Source: an uncultured Coriobacteriaceae bacterium (GTDB taxonomy: Bacteria; Actinomycetota; Coriobacteriia; Coriobacteriales; Eggerthellaceae). From it: DNA of 64,000 nucleotides. How positions within the stretch are numbered: the first letter of the stretch is position 1; every line of letters starts with the position of its first letter. Below, in pieces: positions 25,868-35,167 of this stretch. Below the pieces are notes generated by a model. The model searched no databases. It was given only the letters and a program-made list of their open reading frames with translations, and was not told the DNA's origin. A program made the translations under genes and the position numbers. The stretch covers positions 1 to 64,000 of the forward strand of contig CASFII010000001.1 in assembly GCA_949294735.1 (NCBI GenBank), in the 5' to 3' direction.

Positions 25868-25873
25868 AGTATA
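25868..25873 (-). promoter_or_regulatory. -10 box TATACT, 7 nt before an ATG (leaderless start candidate)
   Basis: Lies on the minus strand between the terminator at 25878-25909 and the ATG of the lysine-rich gene, so transcription most likely restarts here. Confidence 0.5.
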
Positions 25874-25877
25874 GCGC

Positions 25878-25909
25878 AAAAAAGTACGGCGGCCGTTAAG
25901 CCGCCGTAC
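25878..25909 (-). terminator. Strong terminator upstream of the lysine-rich gene
   Basis: A 10-bp perfect stem (GTACGGCGGC and its complement, 6-nt loop) followed by TTTTTT on the minus strand. It is the second terminator after hppA; the 140 bp between them have no recognised gene. Confidence 0.85.
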
Positions 25910-26050
25910 GAAAAACTACTGGTGGGCGCTAGTAAGTCAGCGAGAAGTTCTGTCGTGCTTTCAGATTGCTCCGTTGCGCGACTGAGCGTGCTCCGCACGT
26001 GCAGGTAAGCGCATAAGGGGCAAGATGAAGTGCGACAGGACTTCGCAGCG

Positions 26051-26085
26051 TTAAAAAGTTCCGCCGGCTGATAAGCCGGCGGAAC
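26051..26085 (-). terminator. Terminator of hppA
   Basis: A 12-bp perfect stem GTTCCGCCGGCT with its complement, 4-nt loop, followed by TTTTT on the minus strand, just after the hppA stop. Confidence 0.88.
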
Positions 26086-26091
26086 GAAATA

Positions 26092-28218
26092 CTAGGCCAT
26101 CAAGGTCAGTAAGGGAACCAAAAGCAGTGCCACAATGTTGAATACCTTAATCATGGAGTTCAAAGCTGGGCCTGCGGTGTCCTTGTACGGGTCACCAACG
26201 GTGTCGCCCGTAACAGCAGCTTGGTGAGCGAAAGAGCCCTTGCCGCCGTACTTACCTTCTTCGATAAGCTTCTTAGCGTTGTCCCAAGCGCCACCACCAC
26301 TGGTCATAGAAATTGCCACAAACAAACCAGTTACGATGGTGCCTACCAAAGCACCGCCCAAAACCGTCGTGGTAAAGGCGAACGCATCGGCATAACCGCA
26401 AGCATTCAGGATGAAGCCAACCGCAATAATCAGGATAGGCGTGCATACTGGAATAGCTGCTGGTAAAATCATTTCGCGCAACGCTGCCTGGGTTACCAAG
26501 TCTACGCACTTAGCGTAGTCAGGCTTGCCTTCGCCTTCCATGATGCCAGGGATTTCCTTGAACTGACGGCGTACTTCTTCAACAACACCGCCAGCAGCTT
26601 TACCCACGCTGGTCATAGCGCGCGCAGCAAACAGATACGGCAGCAAGCCACCCACAAATAGACCAATCAAAACAAACGGATTCGAAAGGTCAAACACCTG
26701 TTCAACACCTGTCTGATCAGCAACGGTGTGCGTGAAGTCGGCGAACAGAACCACAGCTGCCAAAGCAGCAGAAGCAATAGCGTAACCCTTCGTAACAGCC
26801 TTGGTGGTGTTACCAACGGCGTCCAGAGCGTCGGTGTTTTCACGAACGCTTTCGGGCAAACCGCTCATTTCAGCAATACCGCCAGCGTTGTCCGTAACCG
26901 GACCGAACGAGTCAATGGCAACAACAATACCAGCCATAGAAAGCATGGCCAACGCCGCAACGGCAATGCCAAAGATGCCACCCAGGAAGAAGCTTACCAA
27001 CGTGGCAACAACAATAACCAGAATAGGAAGACCAGTTGCTTCCATACCAACAGCTAAACCTTGAATAACGTTGGTTGCGTGACCCGTTTCTGAAGCCTGA
27101 GCAATGGTGTCTACTGGCTTCTTTTCGGATGACGTGTAGTAGTCAGTGATATATACCATAGCTGCCGTCAGTACAACGCCAATAACAGCACAAACCCAAA
27201 TAGAAATGGGTGACAAACCGGCTGGGGCCAGACCCGTGTTTACCACATCAATGCCGCCAAGCAGCCACTGCGTAATGGGATAGAACGCAACAATGGCGAT
27301 GATGGCGGAAATCCACAGACCCTTATACAGCGCACCCATGATGGTACCGTTTGCGCTCATCTTTACGAACAGCGTACCAATAATAGAAGCCACAATAGAG
27401 GCAGCACCAATAGCAACAGGGAAACCAAGTGCGGCTGCCATGCTCATGTCACCAAATGCAAGGTTGCCAATAAGCATAGCGGCAACCGTGGTAACTACAT
27501 AGGTTTCAAACAGGTCGGCAGCCATGCCAGCGCAGTCGCCTACGTTGTCGCCTACGTTGTCGGCAATAACAGCAGGATTGCGCGGGTCGTCTTCAGGAAT
27601 ACCTGCTTCAACCTTACCTACCAGGTCGGCACCTACGTCAGCAGCCTTGGTGAAAATGCCACCGCCCAGACGGGCAAACACCGAAATCAAAGAACCGCCA
27701 AAGCCCAGGCCAACCAGGGCAGAAAATTCTGCATAACCAGCAAATACCAAAAACGACATAACGGTTACAGACAGAATGCCCAGACCAATTACGAACATAC
27801 CCGTAACCGTACCAGACTGGAAAGCCACGCGCAAAGCTTGACCTAAACCAGTGCGGGCTGCTTCAGCCGTACGCACATTCGCCGTTACAGAAATACGCAT
27901 ACCAATGAAGCCAGCAGCTGCGGAAGCCGTACCGCCAACTAAAAAGCCGACTGCCGTCCACACGCCGAACCCGGAAACTCCCAAGAAGCCCGGAATAAGC
28001 AAGACAATAGCAATGATAACTGCCACGATGGCAACCGTACGGTACTGGCGGCTTAAGTAAGCCATAGCACCTTCTTGAATAGCGGATGCAATGCTTTGCA
28101 TCTTTTCGTTGCCAGCTGGCAACTTGTTAATTCGCCCAATAAGACCCCCAGCATATACTGCAGCCAAAAGGCCAGCAGCTAAGCCAAGAATCAGGGGAAC
28201 CAACGCTACGTTGTACAT
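26092..28218 (-). CDS. hppA: Membrane-bound proton-translocating pyrophosphatase
   Basis: Couples pyrophosphate hydrolysis to ion pumping across the membrane (or uses the gradient to make PPi). The 708-aa protein has about 15-16 TM helices and the PPi-binding motifs [11 protein letters not shown] near residue 190, [12 protein letters not shown] near 220 and the C-terminal [22 protein letters not shown], with Lys where K+-dependent enzymes have Ala, indicates the K+-independent H+-pumping class. GGAGGAATAGGAAG precedes the ATG. It lies downstream of nifJ but is separated by a terminator and a palindrome-rich spacer. Confidence 0.96.
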   Translation of the reverse strand: MYNVALVPLILGLAAGLLAAVYAGGLIGRINKLPAGNEKMQSIASAIQEGAMAYLSRQYRTVAIVAVIIAIVLLIPGFLGVSGFGVWTAVGFLVGGTASAAAGFIGMRISVTANVRTAEAARTGLGQALRVAFQSGTVTGMFVIGLGILSVTVMSFLVFAGYAEFSALVGLGFGGSLISVFARLGGGIFTKAADVGADLVGKVEAGIPEDDPRNPAVIADNVGDNVGDCAGMAADLFETYVVTTVAAMLIGNLAFGDMSMAAALGFPVAIGAASIVASIIGTLFVKMSANGTIMGALYKGLWISAIIAIVAFYPITQWLLGGIDVVNTGLAPAGLSPISIWVCAVIGVVLTAAMVYITDYYTSSEKKPVDTIAQASETGHATNVIQGLAVGMEATGLPILVIVVATLVSFFLGGIFGIAVAALAMLSMAGIVVAIDSFGPVTDNAGGIAEMSGLPESVRENTDALDAVGNTTKAVTKGYAIASAALAAVVLFADFTHTVADQTGVEQVFDLSNPFVLIGLFVGGLLPYLFAARAMTSVGKAAGGVVEEVRRQFKEIPGIMEGEGKPDYAKCVDLVTQAALREMILPAAIPVCTPILIIAVGFILNACGYADAFAFTTTVLGGALVGTIVTGLFVAISMTSGGGAWDNAKKLIEEGKYGGKGSFAHQAAVTGDTVGDPYKDTAGPALNSMIKVFNIVALLLVPLLTLMA

Positions 28219-28251
28219 TCTTCCTATTCCTCCTTATCCAGAAACGAAACG

Positions 28252-28270
28252 CTCGAGCAGTGCTCGAGCT
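28252..28270. promoter_or_regulatory. Perfect palindrome upstream of hppA
   Basis: GCTCGAGCA-G-TGCTCGAGC, 9-bp arms around one base, located about 35 nt before the hppA start. It could be an operator or a leader hairpin. Confidence 0.5.
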
Positions 28271-28328
28271 TCAAAATGCGTAGTTATTTTGAACCACCAC
28301 ACATATTTTCGCAAGTATTTACACGGAA

Positions 28329-28390
28329 GCGAACAGTTTTGTTCGCTAGTTTCTTTCGTCTTTGAGTACTCAAAACGTACTACTAGCGAA
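28329..28390. repeat. Overlapping inverted repeats between nifJ and hppA
   Basis: GCGAACA (28329-28335) can pair with TGTTCGC (28340-28346). TTCGCTAGT (28342-28350) can instead pair with ACTAGCGAA (28382-28390), enclosing a 14-bp palindrome TTTGAGTACTCAAA (28361-28374). The two pairings share TTCGC and exclude each other. Confidence 0.6.
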
Positions 28391-28422
28391 AGAAAAGTGC
28401 CGGCCGCTTTCGCGACCGGCAC
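28388..28422 (-). terminator. Terminator of nifJ
   Basis: An 11-bp stem GTGCCGGTCGC/GCGGCCGGCAC (one G-T), 4-nt loop, followed by TTTTCTTTC on the minus strand, just after the nifJ stop. Confidence 0.8.
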
Positions 28423-28433
28423 CCTAGTTCACC

Positions 28434-31400
28434 CTAGGCTTCTGAATACAAATCTACCAGTTTCGTCAGATGTTCATAACGTTCCATAGCAGCTTGTTCA
28501 TTTTCAGCGAAGAGTTCAGTTGCGCGTTCAGGGAATTCACGCGTCAGGCGGCTATAGCGAGCTTCGTTCATCAGGAATTCCTGATAACCGCCAGCCGGAG
28601 CCTTGGAATCAAGCGTGAATTTCTTACCCTGCGGAGCTTCAGGATTGAAGCGGAACAGGTTCCAGTAACCGCAGCTTACCGCACGCTTCATTTCAGACTG
28701 GCAATTCACCATGCCACCCTTGATGGAGTGCATTTCGCACGGGCTGTAACCAATGATGATGGACGGTCCTGGATATGCTTCAGCTTCCTGGATAGCCTTC
28801 AGCGTCTGCATGGGGTTCGCACCCATAGCAACCTGAGCAACATAGACGTAACCATAGTTCATAGCCATTTCAGCAAGGCTCTTCTTCTTAATGCCCTTAC
28901 CTGCAGCTGCAAACTGGGCAACCTGACCAAGGTTAGATGCCTTCGATGCCTGGCCACCGGTGTTGGAATACACTTCGGTGTCGAATACAAACACGTTCAC
29001 GTCTTCGCCTGAAGCCAGTACGTGGTCTAAGCCGCCATAACCAATGTCATAAGCCCAACCGTCGCCACCGAAGATCCAGATGGACTTCTTAGCAAGGTAT
29101 TCCTTGTCCTTCAAAATCTTAGGAGCATACGGGCAACCGTTCTTTTCGGCATTTTCCAATACCGGAATGAGTTCCTTGGTAGCAGCTGCATTTGCCTTGC
29201 CGTCGTTTGCAGTATCCAGATAGTTCTGAATAACACCGCGGGTTGCGTCAGAGGTGTGTTCGTCTGCTGCCATGGTTTCCAGAATACCCATCAAACGATG
29301 ACGAATGGCATCGTGACCAAGGAGCATGCCCATGCCATGTTCGGCGTTATCTTCAAAGAGGGAGTTCGACCAAGCAACACCGTGGCCTTCTTTGTTGACC
29401 GTGTACGGAGACGTTGCAGCAGGACCACCCCAAATGGAGGAACAGCCGGTTGCGTTGGTGACATACATGCGGTCGCCAAACAACTGCGTAATCAGACGAG
29501 CATAGGTGGTTTCAGCACAACCTGCGCATGCGCCGCTGAACTCAAGCAGCGGTTGTTTGAACTGGCTACCCTTGAGCGTGCTGTCCTGCAATTCGGGCTT
29601 GTCTGCAACGTCCTTCACGCAGTAATCAAATACATCTTGCTGCGGGAGCTGCTCTTCAGCGTTCACCATTTCAATAGCGTGAGCTGGGCACTGAGCAACG
29701 CAGACGCCGCAACCCATGCAGTCAAGCGGAGACACTGCCATGGTGAATTGCAAACCAGCAGCAGCCTTGCCCTTGGCATCCACAAACTTAGCAGCTTCAG
29801 GAGCAGCAGCAACTTCTTCTGTCGTCAAAGCAAACGGACGAATGGCTGCGTGCGGGCACACAAATGAGCACTGGGTGCACTGGATGCACTTGGTTTGATC
29901 CCAAACGGGAACCGTAACCGCTACACCACGCTTTTCGTAGGCAGCAGCACCTTGTTCAAACTGACCATCAACATGATCCATGAAGGCTGAAACAGGAAGA
30001 CGGTCGCCATCCATGCGGGCTACCGGTTCCATAATGTTTACCACCTGCTTGACCAGCGCTTCGCGACCAACAGGAGCTTCAGCAGGAGCTTCGTCTTCTA
30101 CGTTTGCCCAAGAAGCGGGCACTTCAACCTTCTTGAATGCCGTTGCGCCAGCGTCAATAGCACGATGGTTCATGTCTACAATGTCTTGACCCTTCTTCAG
30201 GTAAGACTTCGTAGCAGCATCCTTCATGTAGCGAATAGCGTCTTCCTGCGGAAGCACACCAGCAAGCGTAAAGAACGCAGACTGCAGAATGGTGTTCGTG
30301 CGCTTGCCCATGCCAATTTCAACAGCCAGGTCAATAGCATCAATGATGTAGAGCTGGATATTGTTTTCTGCGATGTAGCGCTTTGCTTCAGCATGCAGAT
30401 GGTGTTCCAGTTCTTCAGGCGTCCACTGGCAGTTAATCATAAAGATACCGCCTGGTTTCACGTCGTTCACCATGCGGAAACCCTTGGTTACATAGGAAGG
30501 ATTGTGGCAAGCCACAAAGTCTGCCTTATTTACATAGTAGGGGCTGCGAATGGGGCTGTCGCCAAAGCGCAGGTGCGAAATGGTTACGCCACCTGTTTTC
30601 TTGGAGTCATACTGGAAGTATGCCTGTACATATTTGTCAGTGTGGTCACCAATAATCTTGATGGAGTTCTTGTTTGCGCCAACTGTACCGTCGCCGCCCA
30701 GACCCCAGAACTTGCATTCGATGGTACCTTCAGCAGAAGTGTTCGGGCACTTCGGATCTTCGGGAAGTGAAAGGTTCGTAACGTCGTCAACAATACCGAC
30801 GGTAAATTCGCGACGCGGTTCGTCCTTTTCCAATTCCTTAAAGATTGCAAATGCAGAAGAAGGAGGCGTGTCTTTGGAGCTTAAGCCATAACGACCACCC
30901 ACTACTACCAGGTCCGTACGACCTTCGTGCTGCAGGGCGTTGATTACGTCCATGTACAGAGGTTCACCAATAGAACCAGGTTCCTTGGTGCGGTCAAGCA
31001 CGGCAATCTTCTTGCAGGTTGCAGGAATAGCTGCCACAAACTTTTCAGTAACAAATGGACGATACAAACGAACCTTAATCAGACCAACCTTTTCACCATG
31101 GGCGTTCAGATAGTCGATAACTTCTTCAAGCACATCGCAGAATGAACCCATAGCCACAACCACGCGGTCTGCATCTGGTGCGCCATAGTAATTAAAGAGT
31201 TCGTAGTTCGTACCAATGCGCTCGTTGACTTTGTGCATATATTCTTCAACGATTGCGGGCAAAGCTGCATAGTGGTTGTTGCAAGCTTCGCGATGCTGGA
31301 AGAAGATGTCGCCATTTTCGTGGCTGCCGCGCATGGCAGGACGTTCTGGATTCAAAGCGTGCTTACGGAACGCATCTACTGCATCCATGTCACACATTTC

Positions 31401-31976
31401 TGCCAGTTCGTCGTAATCCCAGACAGCAATCTTCTGAATTTCATGGGAAGTACGGAAACCGTCAAAGAAGTTAATGAACGGAACGCCGCCCTTAATAGCA
31501 GCCAGATGAGCTACTGCAGACAGATCCATTACTTCTTGAACCGTACCTTCTGCCAGCATGGCAAAACCTGTTTGACGACATGCCATAACGTCAGAATGAT
31601 CACCAAAAATTGAAAGTGCCTGCGTTGCCAGCGTACGGGCGCTTACGTGAAACACGCTCGGAAGCTGTTCTGCGGCAATTTTGTACATATTGGGAATCAT
31701 CAACAACAGGCCTTGGGATGCCGTGTAGGTGGTAGTTAACGCACCTGCCGCCAAAGAACCATGAACCGTACCCGCTGCGCCACCTTCAGACTGCATTTCC
31801 ACAACCCGGACAGTCGTACCAAAGATGTTCTTGCGACCCTGCGCTGACCACTGGTCTACCAGGTCAGCCATGGGACTGGAGGGCGTAATGGGATAAATCC
31901 CCGCCACCTCAGTAAATGCATAAGACACATGTGCTGCGGCGGTGTTGCCATCCATCGACTTGTAATTTCTCGCCAT
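28434..31976 (-). CDS. nifJ: Pyruvate:ferredoxin (flavodoxin) oxidoreductase, homodimeric
   Basis: Oxidatively decarboxylates pyruvate to acetyl-CoA and reduces ferredoxin or flavodoxin, the central step of anaerobic pyruvate use. The 1180-aa single chain has the N-terminal pyrimidine-binding domain (AAHVSYAFTEVAGIYPITPSSP), two ferredoxin-type [4Fe-4S] motifs near residues 697-765 (CIQCTQCSFVCP and CMGCGVCVAQCP), the further cluster cysteines in CAGCAETTYARL, and TPP-binding GDGWAYDIGYGG near 985. AAGGAG precedes the ATG. Monocistronic, with its own terminator; with hppA next to it, this is the energy core of a fermenting anaerobe. Confidence 0.97.
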   Translation of the reverse strand: MARNYKSMDGNTAAAHVSYAFTEVAGIYPITPSSPMADLVDQWSAQGRKNIFGTTVRVVEMQSEGGAAGTVHGSLAAGALTTTYTASQGLLLMIPNMYKIAAEQLPSVFHVSARTLATQALSIFGDHSDVMACRQTGFAMLAEGTVQEVMDLSAVAHLAAIKGGVPFINFFDGFRTSHEIQKIAVWDYDELAEMCDMDAVDAFRKHALNPERPAMRGSHENGDIFFQHREACNNHYAALPAIVEEYMHKVNERIGTNYELFNYYGAPDADRVVVAMGSFCDVLEEVIDYLNAHGEKVGLIKVRLYRPFVTEKFVAAIPATCKKIAVLDRTKEPGSIGEPLYMDVINALQHEGRTDLVVVGGRYGLSSKDTPPSSAFAIFKELEKDEPRREFTVGIVDDVTNLSLPEDPKCPNTSAEGTIECKFWGLGGDGTVGANKNSIKIIGDHTDKYVQAYFQYDSKKTGGVTISHLRFGDSPIRSPYYVNKADFVACHNPSYVTKGFRMVNDVKPGGIFMINCQWTPEELEHHLHAEAKRYIAENNIQLYIIDAIDLAVEIGMGKRTNTILQSAFFTLAGVLPQEDAIRYMKDAATKSYLKKGQDIVDMNHRAIDAGATAFKKVEVPASWANVEDEAPAEAPVGREALVKQVVNIMEPVARMDGDRLPVSAFMDHVDGQFEQGAAAYEKRGVAVTVPVWDQTKCIQCTQCSFVCPHAAIRPFALTTEEVAAAPEAAKFVDAKGKAAAGLQFTMAVSPLDCMGCGVCVAQCPAHAIEMVNAEEQLPQQDVFDYCVKDVADKPELQDSTLKGSQFKQPLLEFSGACAGCAETTYARLITQLFGDRMYVTNATGCSSIWGGPAATSPYTVNKEGHGVAWSNSLFEDNAEHGMGMLLGHDAIRHRLMGILETMAADEHTSDATRGVIQNYLDTANDGKANAAATKELIPVLENAEKNGCPYAPKILKDKEYLAKKSIWIFGGDGWAYDIGYGGLDHVLASGEDVNVFVFDTEVYSNTGGQASKASNLGQVAQFAAAGKGIKKKSLAEMAMNYGYVYVAQVAMGANPMQTLKAIQEAEAYPGPSIIIGYSPCEMHSIKGGMVNCQSEMKRAVSCGYWNLFRFNPEAPQGKKFTLDSKAPAGGYQEFLMNEARYSRLTREFPERATELFAENEQAAMERYEHLTKLVDLYSEA

Positions 31977-32434
31977 CTAAATGCTCCTTACACAATATAT
32001 GGACTTTCCTACACAACAACTAGGCCTGAATTAAGCCTATGAAAATGATACCAAAATTCGCCTTTACCCCCTGAGACAAACTGGGCTTTCCACGTGCTCT
32101 TTAAAGAAAGCGGGTCAAAAAGAGGGCTTAGCGGACAGAATCCCTGTTCTATCCCGATAAACGACTGACCTCCCCCATCGTTCGCCCTGAGCCTTTCTTA
32201 ATAAACAAAATTTATAAAGGTGAAAGAAAAAATATATAGCGAACGCCTGAAAAAGAACGCTCACCCGCTATATAGACCGTTCGCCCGCCCGTTTTCCGTC
32301 TAGTTCGCGCTAGGAACCGCCTACCGAAAAACACAACAAATGTTTATTTCGCCTTGGGTGCTTCTTCACCAAAAGAAGGTCTATTTCGGGTATGATTACA
32401 GTGTTGTTTTAACCCCTAGCCTACAGGAGGGAAA
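31977..32434. other. Divergent control region between nifJ and the transporter operon
   Basis: No gene is visible in these 458 bp. A 9-bp inverted repeat, TATATAGCG at 32233-32241 and CGCTATATA at 32266-32274, flanks two GAACGC copies. The region is otherwise AT-rich around 32200-32240. TATGAT at 32391-32396 is a likely -10 box for the plus-strand operon; no clear -35 fits it. AGGAGGG lies before the substrate-binding-protein ATG. Confidence 0.5.
32391..32396 (+). promoter_or_regulatory. Putative -10 box of the transporter operon
   Basis: TATGAT, 38 nt before the ATG of the substrate-binding protein, giving a leader of about 30 nt. The -35 region is unconvincing, which would fit an activator-dependent promoter. 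Confidence 0.35.
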
Positions 32435-34030
32435 ATGGAAGAGCAACTCAAGATTACTCGCCGTTCATTCGTAGTGGGCGGCACAGCAGCACTCGCTGTT
32501 GCAGGTCTCGGTTTAGCTGGTTGCGGCGGTGGCGGCGGCGAAGCTGAAACCGAAGGCGCTGGCGGCGAGGGCGGCGAAGCTACAGGCACCCTGACTGCTG
32601 CTGTAGCTTATGAAACCACAAACTTCTTGCCGGCAAACAACTCCTCAGCTTTGGCTGTAGGTGCTAACTGGCACGTAGTTGAAGGTTTGTATGAACTGGA
32701 CATGGCAACCTACGAACCGTACGCAGCTCTGGCTGCTGGTGACCCAACGCAGGTTTCCGACACCCAGTATGAAGTAACCCTTCGCGAAGGCGCTGCTTTC
32801 TCTGACGGCACGCCGGTTACCGCAGCTGACGTCGTAAGCTCTTACGAACGCACTGTTGGCGCTGAAGGCGCACTGTATCTTTCCATGCTGAGCTTCATCG
32901 ACAGCGTGGAATCAAAGGATGACACCACGGTTGTATTCAACCTGAAGCATCCATTCTCCCTCGTCAAAGAACGCCTGTCTCTGATTAAGGTCGTTCCGAC
33001 GAACGCCACCGATGCTGACCTTACCGCTAAGCCGACTGGTACCGGTCCTTGGGTATATGACTCCATCACCGAATCCACCATCGACTACACCCCGAACCCG
33101 AACTACACGGGTAGCAAGCCTGCTAAGGCAGCAACCATGCATTGGGACATCATTAAGGACGACACCGCTCGTACCACCGCTATGCAGTCTGGTACCGTTG
33201 GTGTTATGGAAAATGTTCCTTCCAATGTTATTGATCAGCTCCAGGCAGCTGGCGCAACCGTTGAATCCGTTCAGGGCTTCAACCTGCCGTTCTTGATGTT
33301 CAATACCAAGAAGGCTCCGTTCGACAACAAGAAGGTTCGTCAGGCATTCTTCTATGCAATCGACGTAGAAAAGCTGATCGCAAACACCGTTGAGGGTTTG
33401 GCAGCTCCTGTTACCTGCTTCCTGACCTCTGATCACCCGAACTATCATGAGGCCGCTACGGTTTACACCTATGACCCAGACATGGCAAAGCGCCTGCTGG
33501 AAGAAGCTGGTCAGACTTCCATCAGCTGCAAGCTGGACACCACCGACCATCCGTGGATTACCGCACTGTCTCCTTCCATCAAGGAAGACCTGGCAGCTGT
33601 AGGCATCACCGTTGAAATCGGCGAACAGGCTTCTGGTTCTCTGTATGCAAACCTCACCGACACCGACGAAGAAATCCAGCCCTTCGACGTTGTTCTGGCA
33701 CCTGGTGACCCGACCGTATTCGGTAACGACCCAGACCTGTTGATGAACTGGTGGTATGGCGACAACTCCTGGACTCAGAAGCGTACTTGCTGGAAAGACT
33801 CCGAAGGCTACAACAGCCTGCGTGCTGCTATGGACGCTGCTGTTCAGGCAACTGGTGACGAACAGCAAGAACTCTGGAACCAGTGCTTCGACATCCTGGC
33901 CGACGAAGTTCCGCTGTATCCGCTGTTCCATCGTCAGATGACCACGGCCTACAACGCCACTATGGTTGAAGGCTTCAAGCCCATTAGCACCACGGGTCTT
34001 AACCTGCTTGATGCTACTGCTTTGGTCTAA
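32435..34030 (+). CDS. ABC transporter substrate-binding lipoprotein, family 5 (peptide/opine/nickel type), probably for sialic acid
   Basis: Extracytoplasmic binding protein of the importer encoded downstream. The 531-aa protein starts with a twin-arginine signal (TRRSFVVGG at residues 8-16) ending in the lipobox LAGC, so it is likely exported folded by Tat and lipid-anchored at Cys30. A Gly/Glu linker follows, then the SBP_bac_5 fold (VVEGLYELDMATYEPY, VTLREGAAFSDGTPVTAADVV, KAPFDNKKVRQAFFYAID). Codons look strongly biased, fitting high expression. Family-5 transporters import dipeptides, nickel or, as in Corynebacterium SiaEFGI and Haemophilus ducreyi Sat, sialic acid. The lyase, epimerase and kinase genes that follow favour the last; this is inference. 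Confidence 0.88.
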   Translation: MEEQLKITRRSFVVGGTAALAVAGLGLAGCGGGGGEAETEGAGGEGGEATGTLTAAVAYETTNFLPANNSSALAVGANWHVVEGLYELDMATYEPYAALAAGDPTQVSDTQYEVTLREGAAFSDGTPVTAADVVSSYERTVGAEGALYLSMLSFIDSVESKDDTTVVFNLKHPFSLVKERLSLIKVVPTNATDADLTAKPTGTGPWVYDSITESTIDYTPNPNYTGSKPAKAATMHWDIIKDDTARTTAMQSGTVGVMENVPSNVIDQLQAAGATVESVQGFNLPFLMFNTKKAPFDNKKVRQAFFYAIDVEKLIANTVEGLAAPVTCFLTSDHPNYHEAATVYTYDPDMAKRLLEEAGQTSISCKLDTTDHPWITALSPSIKEDLAAVGITVEIGEQASGSLYANLTDTDEEIQPFDVVLAPGDPTVFGNDPDLLMNWWYGDNSWTQKRTCWKDSEGYNSLRAAMDAAVQATGDEQQELWNQCFDILADEVPLYPLFHRQMTTAYNATMVEGFKPISTTGLNLLDATALV

Positions 34031-34043
34031 GTTTCTAACATGG

Positions 34044-34179
34044 TGGAGTCTTGCCCCAGGTGAGGCTCCACGTTCACTGCTTACAAGGTGGTAAAAGCGA
34101 GATGACCCGTATTGCATCTACGTAGTACGGGTCGTCTCGTAGTAAGAATCGGTAAGGTTTATTTGGGGGAATAAACCTT
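34044..34179 (+). promoter_or_regulatory. Three consecutive hairpins between binding-protein and permease genes
   Basis: First: GTGGAG at about 34044 pairing with CTCCAC at about 34068. Second: a 14-bp stem, CGAGATGACCCGTA (34098-34111) with TACGGGTCGTCTCG (34126-34139), one G-T. Third: AAGGTTTATT (34154-34163) with AATAAACCTT (34170-34179). None is followed by a T tract, so they probably stabilise the upstream mRNA or attenuate readthrough, keeping the binding protein in excess over the membrane parts. Confidence 0.65.
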
Positions 34180-34203
34180 CTGGCTACAAGAAAGGGGGGT
34201 GCG

Positions 34204-35163
34204 GTGAACAATCTTATTCGCCTTATTGGCAACCGCTTAATTGCATTGCCTATCATGATTTTTGGCGTCACCATCCTCGTTTTCTTCCTGATGTCCTTTT
34301 CTCCTATTGACCCTGCATATTCGGCCTTAGGTGAAGGTGCATCTCAGGAGGCATTAAACGCCTACCGCGAAAGTCACGGATTGAATGATCCTTGGATTGT
34401 CCAATACGCAAACTTCATGTTAGGTTTCTTCCAGGGAGACCTGGGAACGTATGGCGCTAACGAAGCGTCTGTAGGCGCAAAGATTGCAGAAGCTCTGCCT
34501 ATTACTTTGCAGCTTACGCTCTTCGGCTTGCTTATTGCCGTTGTTGTTGCAGTTATTTTGGGTGTTATCTCAGCTGTTTATCGCGATAAATGGCCTGACC
34601 AAATTATCCGCGTCTTTTCAATTGCATGCATTGCAATGCCGTCCTTCTGGTTGGCGGTATTGTTGATTTTGCTCTTTACCGTAACGCTGAACAACATGCT
34701 CCCTGCTGCTGGTCCGCTCCCGGATCTGTTCCAAAACCCAAGTGGATACTTCGCCCGCATGATTCTGCCGGCATTTGCTTTGGGTGTACCGGTTGCTGGT
34801 CAGCTGACGCGTGTTATTCGTACGTCCATGGTAGAAGAGCTTGATAAAGACTACGTTCGTACGGCTATCGGCGCTGGTATTCCCCGCCGCGTTGTTATCG
34901 CCAAGAACGTTCTGCGCAACGCACTTATTACCCCGGTTACGGTTTTAGGTCTTCGCATTGGCTACCTCATTGGTGGCGCCGTAGTTATTGAAGTTATCTT
35001 CAATCTCCCTGGCATGGGTATGACAATCGTAAACGGTGTAACCAGCAACTATCCTACGTTGGTACAGGGCGTAACGCTCACCGTAGCGCTCACGTTCATC
35101 ATCATCAACGTAGTGATTGACATGCTTTACATCCTTATTGACCCACGAATTAGGAGCGTGTAG
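34204..35163 (+). CDS. ABC transporter permease, DppB-like
   Basis: First membrane subunit of the importer. The 319-aa protein has six TM segments. An N-terminal helix precedes a large external loop with the family motif AYRESHGLNDPWIVQYANF and GDLGTYG, then five helices with the EAA-type loop around DYVRTAIGAGIPRRVVIAKNV... and LGLRIGYLIGGAVVIEVIFN. The start is GTG at 34204, preceded by AAAGGGGGG. It follows the hairpin-rich gap and is 4 bp from the start of the next gene. Confidence 0.92.
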   Translation: MNNLIRLIGNRLIALPIMIFGVTILVFFLMSFSPIDPAYSALGEGASQEALNAYRESHGLNDPWIVQYANFMLGFFQGDLGTYGANEASVGAKIAEALPITLQLTLFGLLIAVVVAVILGVISAVYRDKWPDQIIRVFSIACIAMPSFWLAVLLILLFTVTLNNMLPAAGPLPDLFQNPSGYFARMILPAFALGVPVAGQLTRVIRTSMVEELDKDYVRTAIGAGIPRRVVIAKNVLRNALITPVTVLGLRIGYLIGGAVVIEVIFNLPGMGMTIVNGVTSNYPTLVQGVTLTVALTFIIINVVIDMLYILIDPRIRSV

Positions 35164-35167
35164 AGCT

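Noticed and set aside
25861..25998. N-terminal extension of the lysine-rich protein that looks like a TM helix
   Set aside because: It would be translated through a strong terminator hairpin; a -10 box lies between the terminator and the ATG at 25860.
29256..30770. Open frames of about 200 codons on the plus strand opposite nifJ
   Set aside because: They mirror a well conserved gene and show no recognisable domain or ribosome site.
31977..32022. TAGTTG-17-TATATT as nifJ promoter
   Set aside because: Its start point would fall inside the AAGGAG ribosome site, so it is unlikely to be used.
32912..34117. 401-codon open frame on the minus strand opposite the substrate-binding protein
   Set aside because: It lies entirely antisense to a clear SBP_bac_5 gene and has no family signature; strong codon bias of the real gene keeps the opposite frame open.
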